Source of the DNA: Mucilaginibacter boryungensis
GTDB lineage: Bacteria > Bacteroidota > Bacteroidia > Sphingobacteriales > Sphingobacteriaceae
Assembly: GCF_015221995.1 (NCBI RefSeq)
Contig: NZ_JADFFM010000001.1
Location: forward strand, 2,542,001-2,606,000
Length of the DNA stretch: 64,000 nt
Reading direction: 5' to 3'
Program-made: the position numbers and the translations under genes
Notes under the pieces: model-generated
Told to the model about the DNA's origin: nothing
What the model saw: only the letters and a program-made list of their open reading frames with translations
Databases searched by the model: none
Shown here: positions 27,446 to 36,012 of the stretch, piece by piece
Position numbering within the stretch: position 1 is the stretch's first letter
How the letters are laid out: each line of letters opens with the position of its first letter

Positions 27446-27787
27446 ATGATATTAACAAACAACTTTAAAGCACAACCAATTCATCCGGCCTTATTAGGTA
27501 AACGCATGTTGCTGGGCGCAGGGATCGGGTTGATCCTGATCTCCGTTTTCTTAATCGGAGTAAAAAACTCCAACCCTGCCTGGGGGAAACTTTGGATGAT
27601 CAAACCGTTAGTTATGGTTCCCTTAGCCGGCGCGGGTGGCGGTGCATTTTTTTATTTCGTAAATCATTTTTTGGGCTACCAGGGTGGTTGGAGAAAAGCA
27701 TTCGCTATTGTATTTAGTTTAATCGGATTTATCATTGCGCTGTGGCTGGGCACCGTCCTGGGATTAAACGGCACTTTGTGGAATTAA
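27446..27787 (+). CDS. Small integral membrane protein
   Basis: A 113-aa protein with three hydrophobic segments: MLLGAGIGLILISVFLIGV, MIKPLVMVPLAGAGGGAFFYFV and AFAIVFSLIGFIIALWLGTVLGL. Proteins of this type are sometimes labelled KefB-like potassium transporters in Bacteroidota annotations, but it is far too short to be a KefB antiporter and the label should not be trusted. It precedes the DUF4153 gene by 48 bp and shares its palindromic promoter. Confidence 0.7.
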   Translation: MILTNNFKAQPIHPALLGKRMLLGAGIGLILISVFLIGVKNSNPAWGKLWMIKPLVMVPLAGAGGGAFFYFVNHFLGYQGGWRKAFAIVFSLIGFIIALWLGTVLGLNGTLWN

Positions 27788-27835
27788 CGGTTGATTGACC
27801 TAATTATAGTTTTAACTGATATTTAAATAACTTGT

Positions 27836-29080
27836 ATGAAGGACGAAATACTTACCCAGCTAAACAATCCCGCACAACTTGAAAAAATGTACCGGAATAA
27901 TAAAACATCTTTTAAGCGGTCATTTGGTATGTTATACCCCGAGCTGAAAGGCAATACTATTGCCGATTTTTGGCATGAACGGTTGAATTATGAAAGTGAT
28001 GAAATTAACTGGGGCACAAGCAGGGAATTATTACTTGTAATAATTGCATCGCTGCTGGCAGGTATTATTGCAAAACTGCCGGCCTTCCTATCAATAAAAG
28101 AAGACTTCTTTTATCCAAGGAATATCGGTTTCATTGTGTTTCCATTGTTAACCGCTTACTTTGCCAGGAAAAACAAATTATCAGCTGGTAAAATTGCCTT
28201 TATTATTGGTGCAACCCTTGCAGGTGTGTTTTTTATCAATTTTTTGCCTGACACTAAGAAAAGCGATACTTTGATTTTATCGTGCATCCATTTGCTTTTA
28301 TTTCTATGGTCAGTATTAGGTTTTGCTTTCGTTGGGGAGATAAAAAACAATCACGAAAAGCGGCTTGGCTTTCTGAAGTATAACGGCGACCTGGTGGTCA
28401 TGACAACACTTATACTAATAGCTGGCGCCATCATGACTGGTATAACCATTGGGCTTTTCTCTCTTATTGGTTTTAAGATCGAAGAATTTTATTTCAAAAA
28501 TGTTGGCATTTTTGGCCTTGCGGCTGCACCCATTATAGGCACTTATCTAACCCAGGCTAATCCGCAGTTGGTGGGCAAAGTTTCGCCGGTAATCGCTAAA
28601 CTATTTAGCCCGCTGGTGGTAGTTATGCTGGTAGTTTATCTTACAGCAATTATTTATTCAGGTAAGAATCCTTACAACAACCGGGAATTCTTGCTAATTT
28701 TTAATGCTTTATTAGTTGGCGTTATGGCAATTATATTCTTTTCTGTTGCTGAAACGTCTAAGACAACCAAAAGTGTTGCTGAAACCTGGGTGCTATTGTT
28801 ATTATCTGCTATAACTATAATAGTTAACAGTGTTGCACTTTCTGCCATATTGTTCCGCATTTCAGAATGGGGCTTCACACCAAACAGGGCCGCAGTTTTA
28901 GGTGGCAACGTATTAATTTTAACAAACCTGCTTTTAGTGACTGCGCAACTTTTCAGGACGCTTTCAAAAAAAGCTGAAATAACTGCGGTGGGTAAAGCAA
29001 TTGCCTTCTACCTGCCCGTTTACTTTGTATGGACTATTATTGTGACCTTTATATTTCCGTTGGTATTTGGATTTAAATAA
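27836..29080 (+). CDS. DUF4153-like polytopic membrane protein
   Basis: A 414-aa inner-membrane protein with about ten hydrophobic segments after a soluble N-terminal helix-rich region of about 65 residues (MKDEILTQLNNPAQLEKMYRNN). Segments include LLLVIIASLLAGIIAKLPAF, IAFIIGATLAGVFFINFLP and WVLLLLSAITIIVNSVALSAILF. The closing pattern WGFTPNRAAVLGGNVLILTNLLL is typical of DUF4153 proteins. The function of the family is unknown. It is the second gene after the operator-overlapped promoter, and a strong terminator follows. Confidence 0.8.
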   Translation: MKDEILTQLNNPAQLEKMYRNNKTSFKRSFGMLYPELKGNTIADFWHERLNYESDEINWGTSRELLLVIIASLLAGIIAKLPAFLSIKEDFFYPRNIGFIVFPLLTAYFARKNKLSAGKIAFIIGATLAGVFFINFLPDTKKSDTLILSCIHLLLFLWSVLGFAFVGEIKNNHEKRLGFLKYNGDLVVMTTLILIAGAIMTGITIGLFSLIGFKIEEFYFKNVGIFGLAAAPIIGTYLTQANPQLVGKVSPVIAKLFSPLVVVMLVVYLTAIIYSGKNPYNNREFLLIFNALLVGVMAIIFFSVAETSKTTKSVAETWVLLLLSAITIIVNSVALSAILFRISEWGFTPNRAAVLGGNVLILTNLLLVTAQLFRTLSKKAEITAVGKAIAFYLPVYFVWTIIVTFIFPLVFGFK

Positions 29081-29104
29081 ACCAAGAACAGAGATAGCCA
29101 ATTT

Positions 29105-29133
29105 AAACTAAAGCCCATATAGGGCTTTAGTTT
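29105..29133. terminator. Bidirectional hairpin terminator
   Basis: AAACTAAAGCCC (29105-29116) and GGGCTTTAGTTT (29122-29133) form a perfect 12-bp stem with a 5-nt loop. It stands between the convergent DUF4153 gene and PAS kinase, and can serve both, with short T-rich flanks on the plus side. Confidence 0.85.
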
Positions 29134-29171
29134 GTTAACATATTCTTTAAAAAGCTCCTGACAAATCCTTA

Positions 29172-31091
29172 TTACTGTTGTACAAGCGGTAAGGAAAAAT
29201 AAAAGGTCGAGCCTTTGCCGCTTTCACTTTCTACCCATATTTCTCCCCCGTGCCGCCTGATAATCTCCGCGCTAAGGTATAAGCCAACGCCAAAGCCGGA
29301 AATATGCCGTGTATTGTCGGTCTCAACACGGTAATAGCGATCGAATATCCGGCTGATATCCTGTGGTTTGATACCCATACCTTCGTCCTTTACGCTTACA
29401 ATAACCGATCCGCTTTCCACCTTGCAGTAAATATCAATAAGCTTGCCCTTTGGTGAATACTTTATGGCATTACCAATAAGGTTAGATACCACTGAACTGA
29501 TTTTATCCCAATCCGCGTTAACAATAATATCCTTACATCCTTCCAGGTTAAAATTATGCGTGCTAATTGTTAACCGCGTTTCCGCCACAATCTCTTGTAG
29601 CAGTTCTTCCAGATCGAATGGTTGCTTTTCTATTAGTAATTTACCGGCTTCCAGTCGCGAAACATTCAGGAAACCATTAATCATCCTGGTCATGCGCTTA
29701 ACCTGCCGGTTGGCGTTTTCCATGGCTTTTGTTAAAAATGGATCTTCGCTATGCCGCAATTTGCTGTGCGCCATCTGAACTATGGCCGACAACGAGGTAA
29801 GCGGGGTCTTTAGTTCGTGGCTTACCATACCAATAAAATCATTCTTTCGCTGTTCCTCCAGCTTCTTTTCGGTAATATCCCGCGCAATTTTTGATAATCC
29901 TATAATATTTCCCTGTGGGTCTTTAACCGGCGAAATTGTTAAGGAAACGTCCAATAGCCGCCCGTCCTTGGTTAGCCGTTTGGTTTCAAAATGATTTACC
30001 TGTTCGCCCCTTCTTAAACGTGCCAGTATATTGGGTTCTTCCTCCTGGCGGTCTGGAGGGATAAGTTTATAAATTGTTTGTCCGATTATTTCTTCAGCTT
30101 TGTATCCAAACATACGTTCGGCCGATGCATTCCAACTGGTAATAACGCTGTCAAAATTCTTACTGATGATCGCATCGTCAGATGAATCAACGATAGCCGC
30201 CAGCTTCGCGCTTTTTTCTTCGGCTTGTTTAATAGTAGTAATGTCCAGCAGAATGATCAAACCTTGTATCGTTTCCCCCTCATCGTTTTTAAGAGGTACA
30301 AAGTGTACAAGATAAAAATCCCCGGTTTCGCTCCGGCGTTCTACCGAAAACTTTTCGCCGGCCATCATTCGGTCATATAAGTGCCGCGAGGCTTCATATC
30401 GTTCGGGTGCAACCTCAGCCGGATGCTTACCTTCATAGTCCCGCCTGTCGAAACCCATTTTTTCCATCAGGTCACCCTCTACAATTACATATCGATGGCT
30501 TTGATCTATTACCAGGATCAGCGAGCCAGGGATATTCAGCGCAATAGAGCGGAACAGCCTTTCGCTGCGTTGTAAACTGGCCTGGGTTTCAGCCAGTTCA
30601 TCATTGGTAGAAACCAATTCCTCGTTAGCCGCTGCCAATTCTTCATTAACGGCCGCAAATTCTTCATTAGCAGCTGCTAATTCTTCGTTGGCGGCTGCCA
30701 GTTCTGCATTCATGGCTTCGGTGGTATTTTCCAGCAGCCACACTGCTATCCGGGTAACCTTACCTTCCTTGTTTCTCACGGGTGAATACAGGAAACTGGC
30801 TAATACAGTTTCTCCACGGTTATCATCCACGCGTAGTAGCGTAGTTCTGCGGGCGGTATACGGCAGGCCTTCCTGAACTGCTTTGTTTAGCGCTTCTTCG
30901 TCCTCCGTTCCAGGTTTTGCAAAACTTTCAAGATAGGGTTTCCCTGCCAGTTCTTCAACAGGTTTAGCTGTTAGCTTTAGAAAATGAGGATTGACCATTT
31001 CGACAATCCGGGTTGCCGCGTTTAGGATACAAATACCTACAGGGGCGTTAAAAACAACGTGGTACAGATCGTCCTCGTTTATTAATTGCAT
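29172..31091 (-). CDS. Multi-PAS sensor histidine kinase with ELAAANE coiled coil
   Basis: A 639-aa soluble kinase. PAS1 covers about 5-125 (HVVFNAPVGICILNAATRIV); a heptad repeat coiled coil built on ELAAANE follows (128-170); PAS2 is about 178-290 (FRSIALNIPGSLILVIDQ); PAS3 is about 295-410 (IVDSSDDAIISKNFD). The kinase has His425 in MVSHELKTPLTSL, N-box NLIGNAIKYSPKG, VKDEGMGI, and GFGVGLYLSAEIIRRHGG. PAS3 and the kinase core closely resemble the shorter kinase starting at 33390, so one derives from the other or both from a common ancestor. The ligand is unknown; there is no membrane segment. Confidence 0.93.
   Translation of the reverse strand: MQLINEDDLYHVVFNAPVGICILNAATRIVEMVNPHFLKLTAKPVEELAGKPYLESFAKPGTEDEEALNKAVQEGLPYTARRTTLLRVDDNRGETVLASFLYSPVRNKEGKVTRIAVWLLENTTEAMNAELAAANEELAAANEEFAAVNEELAAANEELVSTNDELAETQASLQRSERLFRSIALNIPGSLILVIDQSHRYVIVEGDLMEKMGFDRRDYEGKHPAEVAPERYEASRHLYDRMMAGEKFSVERRSETGDFYLVHFVPLKNDEGETIQGLIILLDITTIKQAEEKSAKLAAIVDSSDDAIISKNFDSVITSWNASAERMFGYKAEEIIGQTIYKLIPPDRQEEEPNILARLRRGEQVNHFETKRLTKDGRLLDVSLTISPVKDPQGNIIGLSKIARDITEKKLEEQRKNDFIGMVSHELKTPLTSLSAIVQMAHSKLRHSEDPFLTKAMENANRQVKRMTRMINGFLNVSRLEAGKLLIEKQPFDLEELLQEIVAETRLTISTHNFNLEGCKDIIVNADWDKISSVVSNLIGNAIKYSPKGKLIDIYCKVESGSVIVSVKDEGMGIKPQDISRIFDRYYRVETDNTRHISGFGVGLYLSAEIIRRHGGEIWVESESGKGSTFYFSLPLVQQ
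30582..30710 (-). repeat. 21-bp tandem repeats coding for ELAAANE heptads
   Basis: Inside the PAS kinase gene six heptads on the plan E-L-A-A-A-N-E run in tandem, the last ones degenerate (ELVSTND, ELAETQA). At DNA level the units are imperfect 21-mers, so protein sequence is conserved while codons have drifted. The repeat sits between PAS1 and PAS2, where heptad number can set the phase of signal transmission. It may also expand or contract by recombination. Confidence 0.8.
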
Positions 31092-31331
31092 AACGATTTA
31101 AATATTTTCTTAACGGTAAATATAAATGAATGAATAGTCAAACCTATTAAAAACTTAAAAATCGATAACGTGTATCCTTTTCGATATCATATGGTTCTTA
31201 ACTTAATGCAACAAGATACTGATAACAATAAACCTGCGAAATAGTTTCTTCAAATCAGCACCCGGTATGTATAATAACCCTAATTACATCGCGCTCATTT
31301 TGATTGTCCTTTTTCTTTTCTATTTTAGGGC

Positions 31332-32942
31332 ATGCATCACCTTGTCATCCAATATACCTGCCTTCTGGTAGTTATCCTTTTTGTAGTTATGCTGGCGCAA
31401 AAGATCAGAGTAGCCTATCCTATCTTACTGGTACTGGTAGGGTTACCACTGGGCTTTGTACCCTTTTTGCGGGGCATCGAGATACAGCCCGAACTGATCT
31501 TTGTGATCTTTCTGCCACCCTTACTGTATGAAGCCGCCTGGAACACATCCTGGAAAGATTTTTGGAAATGGCGCCGGGTGATCAGTAGTTTTGCTTTTCC
31601 GGTTGTGATCCTAACCTCGTGTGTAGTGGCCTTTGTTTCCGCAGCACTGATCCCGGGCTTTACACTGGCTACCGGCTTCCTGTTAGGCGGCATTGTTTCG
31701 CCGCCCGATGCGGTTTCTGCCAGTGCCATTTTAAAAACCATTAAAGTACCCAAGCGCTTTATTACTATTGTAGAGGGCGAAAGCCTGTTGAATGATGCTG
31801 CCAGTTTAGTGGTTTTCCGCTTTGCGCTGGCTGCGGTACTAACCGGCACTTTTGTATTTCACCAGGCTGCTATTGATTTTGTACTGGTAATTGTAATGGG
31901 GGTAGTTATTGGGATAGCCGTGGCGCTATTGTTTTATGCTATTCACCGCTGGCTACCTACTTCAACCAATATGGATGTGGTGCTAACTTTTATTACCCCT
32001 TATGCCATGTATATGCTGGCCGAGGAATTCCACTTTTCTGGTGTATTAGCTGTGGTTAGCGGCGGCCTTTTCCTCTCGGCGCGCCGGCACCAGTTCTTAT
32101 CGTACAGAAGCCGCCTGCAAGGGGTTAATGTTTGGGAAGCGGTTGCTTTTGTGTTGAATGGCTTTGTATTTATCCTTATCGGGCTTGAATTTCCGGTTGT
32201 TATTAAAAACCTTGGGCCAAACGGCCTGGCACCAGCGGTTACCTATAGTCTTATCATTACCGGTGTGTTAATAATCACCCGTTTTGCCAGCACTTACGCC
32301 GCTACTATTATTACTATGGTAATGAGCAGGATAATTACCGTTGCTGATCCAAGCCCCGGGTGGAAAGCACCAACACTGTTTGGGTGGACAGGTATGCGGG
32401 GCGTAGTTTCGTTGGCGGCAGCACTAAGTATACCTATAATGCTCAATTCGGGCCAGGCATTCCCCAATCGTGATATGATCCTGTTCATCACTTTCACGGT
32501 CATATTGGTTACCCTGGTATTACAAGGGTTTACACTACCCTTGCTGATTAAATGGGTGAACATGCCCGACCCCGACCTAACCATACCGCTGGAACAACAG
32601 CGGCAACTGGTGCGTAAAAAACTCTCTCATCTTTCGTTGGCTATCCTGGATACTGATTACCCTGGCCAGGCTCAAAATAATGGCATGGTTAAGGCGCTTA
32701 GACAGCGCTATAGCGCCGATATGGAACTACTAAGGGATTGGGATAAGGATGACAATGAAACCCGGGCAGAAGAATTTTATAAAGATTACCGCCAGATTAC
32801 GGCCCGGTTATTAAAGGAGCAGCGCGCATTGCTGCAAACCCTAAACAAAAAAGAAAGCATCAGTGATGACTTGGTGAGGCGACAAATGGAACTATTGGAT
32901 TTGGAAGAAGAAAAGCTGCGCCAGCATTTTGAATCGGAATAA
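31332..32942 (+). CDS. Na+/H+ antiporter, CPA1 (NhaP-like) family
   Basis: A 536-aa inner-membrane antiporter exchanging Na+ (or K+) for protons. About twelve hydrophobic segments are visible, including LPPLLYEAAWNTSWKDFW, GFTLATGFLLGGIVSPPDAV and the ion-binding motif EGESLLNDAASLVVFR, then WTGMRGVVSLAAALSIP, all typical of bacterial CPA1 proteins. The last 110 residues are a charged cytoplasmic helix-rich tail (KLSHLSLAILDTD to EEKLRQHFESE). The start at 31332 follows an ordinary spacer; it is divergent from the PAS kinase over 240 bp. The stop lies 7 bp from that of the convergent GNAT gene. Confidence 0.95.
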   Translation: MHHLVIQYTCLLVVILFVVMLAQKIRVAYPILLVLVGLPLGFVPFLRGIEIQPELIFVIFLPPLLYEAAWNTSWKDFWKWRRVISSFAFPVVILTSCVVAFVSAALIPGFTLATGFLLGGIVSPPDAVSASAILKTIKVPKRFITIVEGESLLNDAASLVVFRFALAAVLTGTFVFHQAAIDFVLVIVMGVVIGIAVALLFYAIHRWLPTSTNMDVVLTFITPYAMYMLAEEFHFSGVLAVVSGGLFLSARRHQFLSYRSRLQGVNVWEAVAFVLNGFVFILIGLEFPVVIKNLGPNGLAPAVTYSLIITGVLIITRFASTYAATIITMVMSRIITVADPSPGWKAPTLFGWTGMRGVVSLAAALSIPIMLNSGQAFPNRDMILFITFTVILVTLVLQGFTLPLLIKWVNMPDPDLTIPLEQQRQLVRKKLSHLSLAILDTDYPGQAQNNGMVKALRQRYSADMELLRDWDKDDNETRAEEFYKDYRQITARLLKEQRALLQTLNKKESISDDLVRRQMELLDLEEEKLRQHFESE

Positions 32943-32949
32943 ACCGGTT

Positions 32950-33249
32950 TTAAACCTCGTTGTTAGTAACTAACAAGCGGTTCCATTCGGGATGGATGGT
33001 TAAAAAGTGTTTTACATAAGTGCATAAAGGCACAAGCCTTAAATGGTGCGCTTCCATATAACGAAAAGTTTTTTCGACAAGAGCCGCGGCTACACCCTTG
33101 CCCTGCAGCACCTGTGGCACCTCAGTATGGATCAAAAAAACCTTGTCATCTTTTTGCTTATAATCAATAAAAGCCCGCGTGCCATCTACAACCAACTCAA
33201 ATTTGTGAAGCGCCTGGTTGTTTATCAATTCTATTGCTTCATAATCCAT
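32950..33249 (-). CDS. YjdJ-type GNAT-like N-acetyltransferase
   Basis: A 99-aa protein of the short GCN5-related acetyltransferase type. The acetyl-CoA loop is VPQVLQGKGVAAALVE, followed by a helix (KTFRYMEAHHLRLVPLC) and the family ending YVKHFLTIHPEWNRLL. Members modify small molecules or proteins, but substrates are unknown. It is convergent with the antiporter and divergent from the PAS kinase at 33390. Confidence 0.92.
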   Translation of the reverse strand: MDYEAIELINNQALHKFELVVDGTRAFIDYKQKDDKVFLIHTEVPQVLQGKGVAAALVEKTFRYMEAHHLRLVPLCTYVKHFLTIHPEWNRLLVTNNEV

Positions 33250-33311
33250 GCGGCAATTTACGGCATAGGGGTTTAAAAAACAAAAAGGCGGGTATTATTT
33301 GGTGCTGTTAA

Positions 33312-33342
33312 TACTGACTACAGGGTGGTCAGTAATATACTG
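33312..33342. promoter_or_regulatory. Alternating TACTG/CAGTA half-sites between divergent genes
   Basis: TACTGACTAC-agg-GTGGTCAGTA (33312-33334) is an inverted repeat with 9 of 10 pairs. Its right half also pairs with the next word: CAGTA-ata-TACTG (33330-33342) is perfect. So three half-sites alternate in 31 bp of the 140-bp gap between the GNAT and PAS kinase starts, an arrangement expected of a cooperative or switching operator. The binding protein is unknown. Confidence 0.5.
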
Positions 33343-33389
33343 AATGCTAGACCGACAACAATTTTTAATATTAGTTGTTACTTAGTCTT

Positions 33390-34556
33390 ATGGATCAACC
33401 CGCAACCCACTTATCACCATCTCCCTTATCGTTATCTATTAATGAAGATGCGCAGGCAATTGCCGAACAAAGGCAGGCTATGCTGGCCGCTATAGTTGAT
33501 ACCTCTGATGACGCTATTCTTAGTAAAACCCTGGACGGTGTTATTACAAGTTGGAACCGGTCTGCCGAAAAAATGTTTGGTTACACTGCCAATGAAGCAT
33601 TGGGCCAGCATATTACTATGATCATCCCTGCCGATCGCCTGGACGAAGAGCTTTATATTATTGGTAAGGTGAAGAAAGGTGATAAAGTCGATCATTTTCA
33701 TACCATCAGGCAGTGTAAAAACGGGAAGCTGGTGCCAATCTCGCTAACGGTATCCCCTATGATAGATAATAATGGCAACATCATCGGGGCCTCAAAGATA
33801 GCGCGCGACATTTCCGAACAACAAGCAGCACATGAGGAAAATGCACGCCTTTTTGCCGAGGTGAAATCGCTAAACGAAAAAAAAGACGAATTTATTGGGC
33901 TGGCCAGTCATGAATTAAAAACCCCGCTGACAAGTATTAATGGTTACCTGCAGATTATTAGCGGCATGATAACGGACGAAAGCGCCATGCTTTTTTTGCA
34001 AAAGACACGGCAACAGGTTAAAAAACTCAACGCCCTGGTTTCAGATCTGCTGGATGTTTCAAAGATAGAGGCAGGTAAACTACAAATAACTAAAGAAGAT
34101 TTTGATATTAACCAGGTATTGACCGATGCTATAGAATTGATAAGCCACGGTAATAAAAGCCATACAATTGATTTAACAATGCCTGCCGGTAAACTGATTG
34201 TAACTGGTGATGCCCATCGTATTGAACAGGTCATTATCAACCTGCTAACCAATGCCATCCGTTATTCGCCGGGGACAAATAAGATCCATGTGGGCTTAAC
34301 CAGCGATGCAGACGAAGTGCTGATATGTATAAAAGATTATGGCATGGGTATACCGCAGGATAAACAACAAGATATCTTTACCCGCTTTTACCGGGTAAAT
34401 GATGAAAATTCTACAATCTCTGGCTTAGGGATTGGCCTATTTCTGTCAAAAGAGATCATTATACAACATGGCGGCCGGATATGGGCAGATAGCGAGCCTG
34501 GAAAAGGCTCCACCTTCTTTATTTCATTACCGAAGCTAAGTAGGAAAACAGGATAA
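33390..34556 (+). CDS. PAS-domain sensor histidine kinase
   Basis: A 388-aa soluble kinase. The frame opens at TTG 33375, but ATG 33390 (MDQPATHLSP) is the better start. One PAS/PAC domain is visible (about 30-140: MLAAIVDTSDDAILSKTLDG, SWNRSAEKMFGYTANEALGQ, NIIGASKIARDISEQ), then a helix, His174 in LASHELKTPLTSI, N-box INLLTNAIRYSPGT, KDYGMGIP and GLGIGLFLSKEI. It matches the C-terminal half of the multi-PAS kinase. A single-domain receiver follows 81 bp downstream and is the likely partner. Confidence 0.94.
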   Translation: MDQPATHLSPSPLSLSINEDAQAIAEQRQAMLAAIVDTSDDAILSKTLDGVITSWNRSAEKMFGYTANEALGQHITMIIPADRLDEELYIIGKVKKGDKVDHFHTIRQCKNGKLVPISLTVSPMIDNNGNIIGASKIARDISEQQAAHEENARLFAEVKSLNEKKDEFIGLASHELKTPLTSINGYLQIISGMITDESAMLFLQKTRQQVKKLNALVSDLLDVSKIEAGKLQITKEDFDINQVLTDAIELISHGNKSHTIDLTMPAGKLIVTGDAHRIEQVIINLLTNAIRYSPGTNKIHVGLTSDADEVLICIKDYGMGIPQDKQQDIFTRFYRVNDENSTISGLGIGLFLSKEIIIQHGGRIWADSEPGKGSTFFISLPKLSRKTG

Positions 34557-34637
34557 TATCTATTCGGGTGTCAATAACTATCAAGAAAAATATAATGTAG
34601 TTCTATTAAAATATTTTATATTTGATTAAAAATCCGT

Positions 34638-35012
34638 TTGAAAAAGAAAGTATTGATTATTGAGAACGACCAGGATATCCGGCATATTGTGGCGCTAATT
34701 TTAGAAGAAGAAGGATTTGAAACACTCAGTATCCCCGAACCTAACGACCTATCAGAGATCATTCCTTTTGCACCTGACGTAATATTGCTGGATGAATTTA
34801 TTAACGCCCTCCCGGGACATCGTTTGTGCAAAAAAATAAAACAGATAGAAAGCCTGAACCACATCCCCGTAATAATTCTATCTACGGCTAATAATATTGA
34901 ACTGATTGCCAAGGAATGCCAGGCTAATGACCATATCCGCAAACCATTTGAAGTGCAAGACCTGGTAGTTACGGTTGTGCGTACAGTAAACCACCAGCCA
35001 TTGGCTTGCTAA
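34638..35012 (+). CDS. Single-domain response regulator with TTG start
   Basis: A 124-aa receiver-only protein. The acidic pocket is Glu9/Asp11 (IIENDQD), phosphoacceptor Asp52 (VILLDEFI), Thr83 (ILSTANN) and Lys102 (IRKPF). There is no output domain, as in CheY/DivK-type relay proteins. The start is TTG, since MKKKVLIIEND is the natural first residue block and no in-frame ATG lies near. It is downstream of the PAS kinase by 81 bp, suggesting a short phosphorelay, with the target not visible. Confidence 0.9.
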   Translation: MKKKVLIIENDQDIRHIVALILEEEGFETLSIPEPNDLSEIIPFAPDVILLDEFINALPGHRLCKKIKQIESLNHIPVIILSTANNIELIAKECQANDHIRKPFEVQDLVVTVVRTVNHQPLAC

Positions 35013-35134
35013 TATTAAATACGGCGTTGCCACTTCTCCCGTTATCTTTTTCTGGCGCCAATTTCAATTTGTTTATTTGATATTTATGTATAATTTGCAG
35101 TAACTATAAACAATTAACCTTAAAACTTTATTAA

Positions 35135-35566
35135 ATGGACAATTATCAATCTACACCTTCTCCTTTTTATTTTTTCACCGGGCCCGTTATCGCATTTTGG
35201 CTGATAGCCATAATAATTGCAATTGCCGGCACATGGAAAGTATATACAAAGGCAGGCAAGCCCGGTTGGGCATGCATTATCCCCATCTATAATTTAATTG
35301 TACTGCTTGAAATTGTAGGCAAACCCATCTGGTGGTTTTTATTGATGCTTATCCCTTGTGTAAACATTGTTTTCGTTATTTGGATATACAACCGTTTAAG
35401 TAAAAGCTTTGGCCAAAGTGAGGGCTTTACAGTTGGCCTGGTTTTGTTAAACCCTATTTTTATGTGTATCCTTGGTTTTGGTAATTATACCTATTTAGGC
35501 CCCGGCGGTACGCCACCTAACTACGGTGCCGGCGACTATGAAAGACCTTACGATATTAATTCGTAA
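35135..35566 (+). CDS. DUF5684-like membrane protein
   Basis: A 143-aa inner-membrane protein with three hydrophobic segments and the family core WKVYTKAGKPGWACIIPIYN, followed by LLEIVGKPIWWFLLMLIP and IWIYNRLSKSFGQSEGFTVGL. The C-terminal tail is Gly/Pro/Tyr rich (YLGPGGTPPNYGAGDYERPY) and probably cytoplasmic. Function unknown. The DUF2752 gene starts 6 bp after its stop. Confidence 0.85.
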   Translation: MDNYQSTPSPFYFFTGPVIAFWLIAIIIAIAGTWKVYTKAGKPGWACIIPIYNLIVLLEIVGKPIWWFLLMLIPCVNIVFVIWIYNRLSKSFGQSEGFTVGLVLLNPIFMCILGFGNYTYLGPGGTPPNYGAGDYERPYDINS

Positions 35567-35572
35567 TAAAAT

Positions 35573-35902
35573 ATGCTTATAAATACCTTGTTTTGCAGCC
35601 ATTTAAGTTTAATTAAATGGCTGCAAACTTTTTTAATACCCTGTCCATTTAAAAAGTTAACAGGAATAGATTGCCCGGGCTGTGGTTTCCAGCGCTCGTT
35701 TTTGGCGCTTTTACAGGGGGATATCAGCAAAAGTTTTCAATTGTATCCCGCTACCATACCCCTACTATTGGTTACCCTTTACACCATCATTGATGCCCGC
35801 TGGTCAATAGACCGGAAAGATTACCTAAAGAAAACCTTATACATCGGTACGGCGGCTGTTATTATCGTATCATATGTGGTGAAGATGAGCAAGATTGTTT
35901 AA
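35573..35902 (+). CDS. DUF2752 family membrane protein
   Basis: A 109-aa protein with the family signature GIDCPGCGFQRSFLALLQGD (Cys34, Cys37), one or two membrane segments (YPATIPLLLVTLYTIIDA and TAAVIIVSYVVKM). The Cys pair may bind a metal or form a disulfide, but the role is unknown. It is likely co-transcribed with the DUF5684 gene, and a REP-type inverted repeat begins 8 bp downstream. Confidence 0.9.
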   Translation: MLINTLFCSHLSLIKWLQTFLIPCPFKKLTGIDCPGCGFQRSFLALLQGDISKSFQLYPATIPLLLVTLYTIIDARWSIDRKDYLKKTLYIGTAAVIIVSYVVKMSKIV

Positions 35903-35910
35903 CAACCCCA

Positions 35911-35995
35911 CTTCATCCTGAGCGATAGCGAAAGATCATAAAAAAGCAGGGTTGTTTAGCGTACCGGGGATTCTTCGCTATCGCTCAGAATGACG
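35911..35995. repeat. REP-type inverted repeat, variant 1
   Basis: CTGAGCGATAGCGAA (35918-35932) is perfectly complementary to TTCGCTATCGCTCAG (35974-35988), inside longer arms that share the CATCC...GAATGACG ends. It separates the convergent DUF2752 and RDD genes and probably acts as a bidirectional terminator. The same end words (CGTCAT/ATGACG) recur in the elements at 42945 and 63472. Confidence 0.75.
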
Positions 35996-36012
35996 CGTGC
36001 TAAGTGGATAAA

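Noticed and set aside
27446..27787. KefB-type potassium transporter label
   Set aside because: Only 113 residues with three membrane segments; it lacks the antiporter and nucleotide-binding domains.
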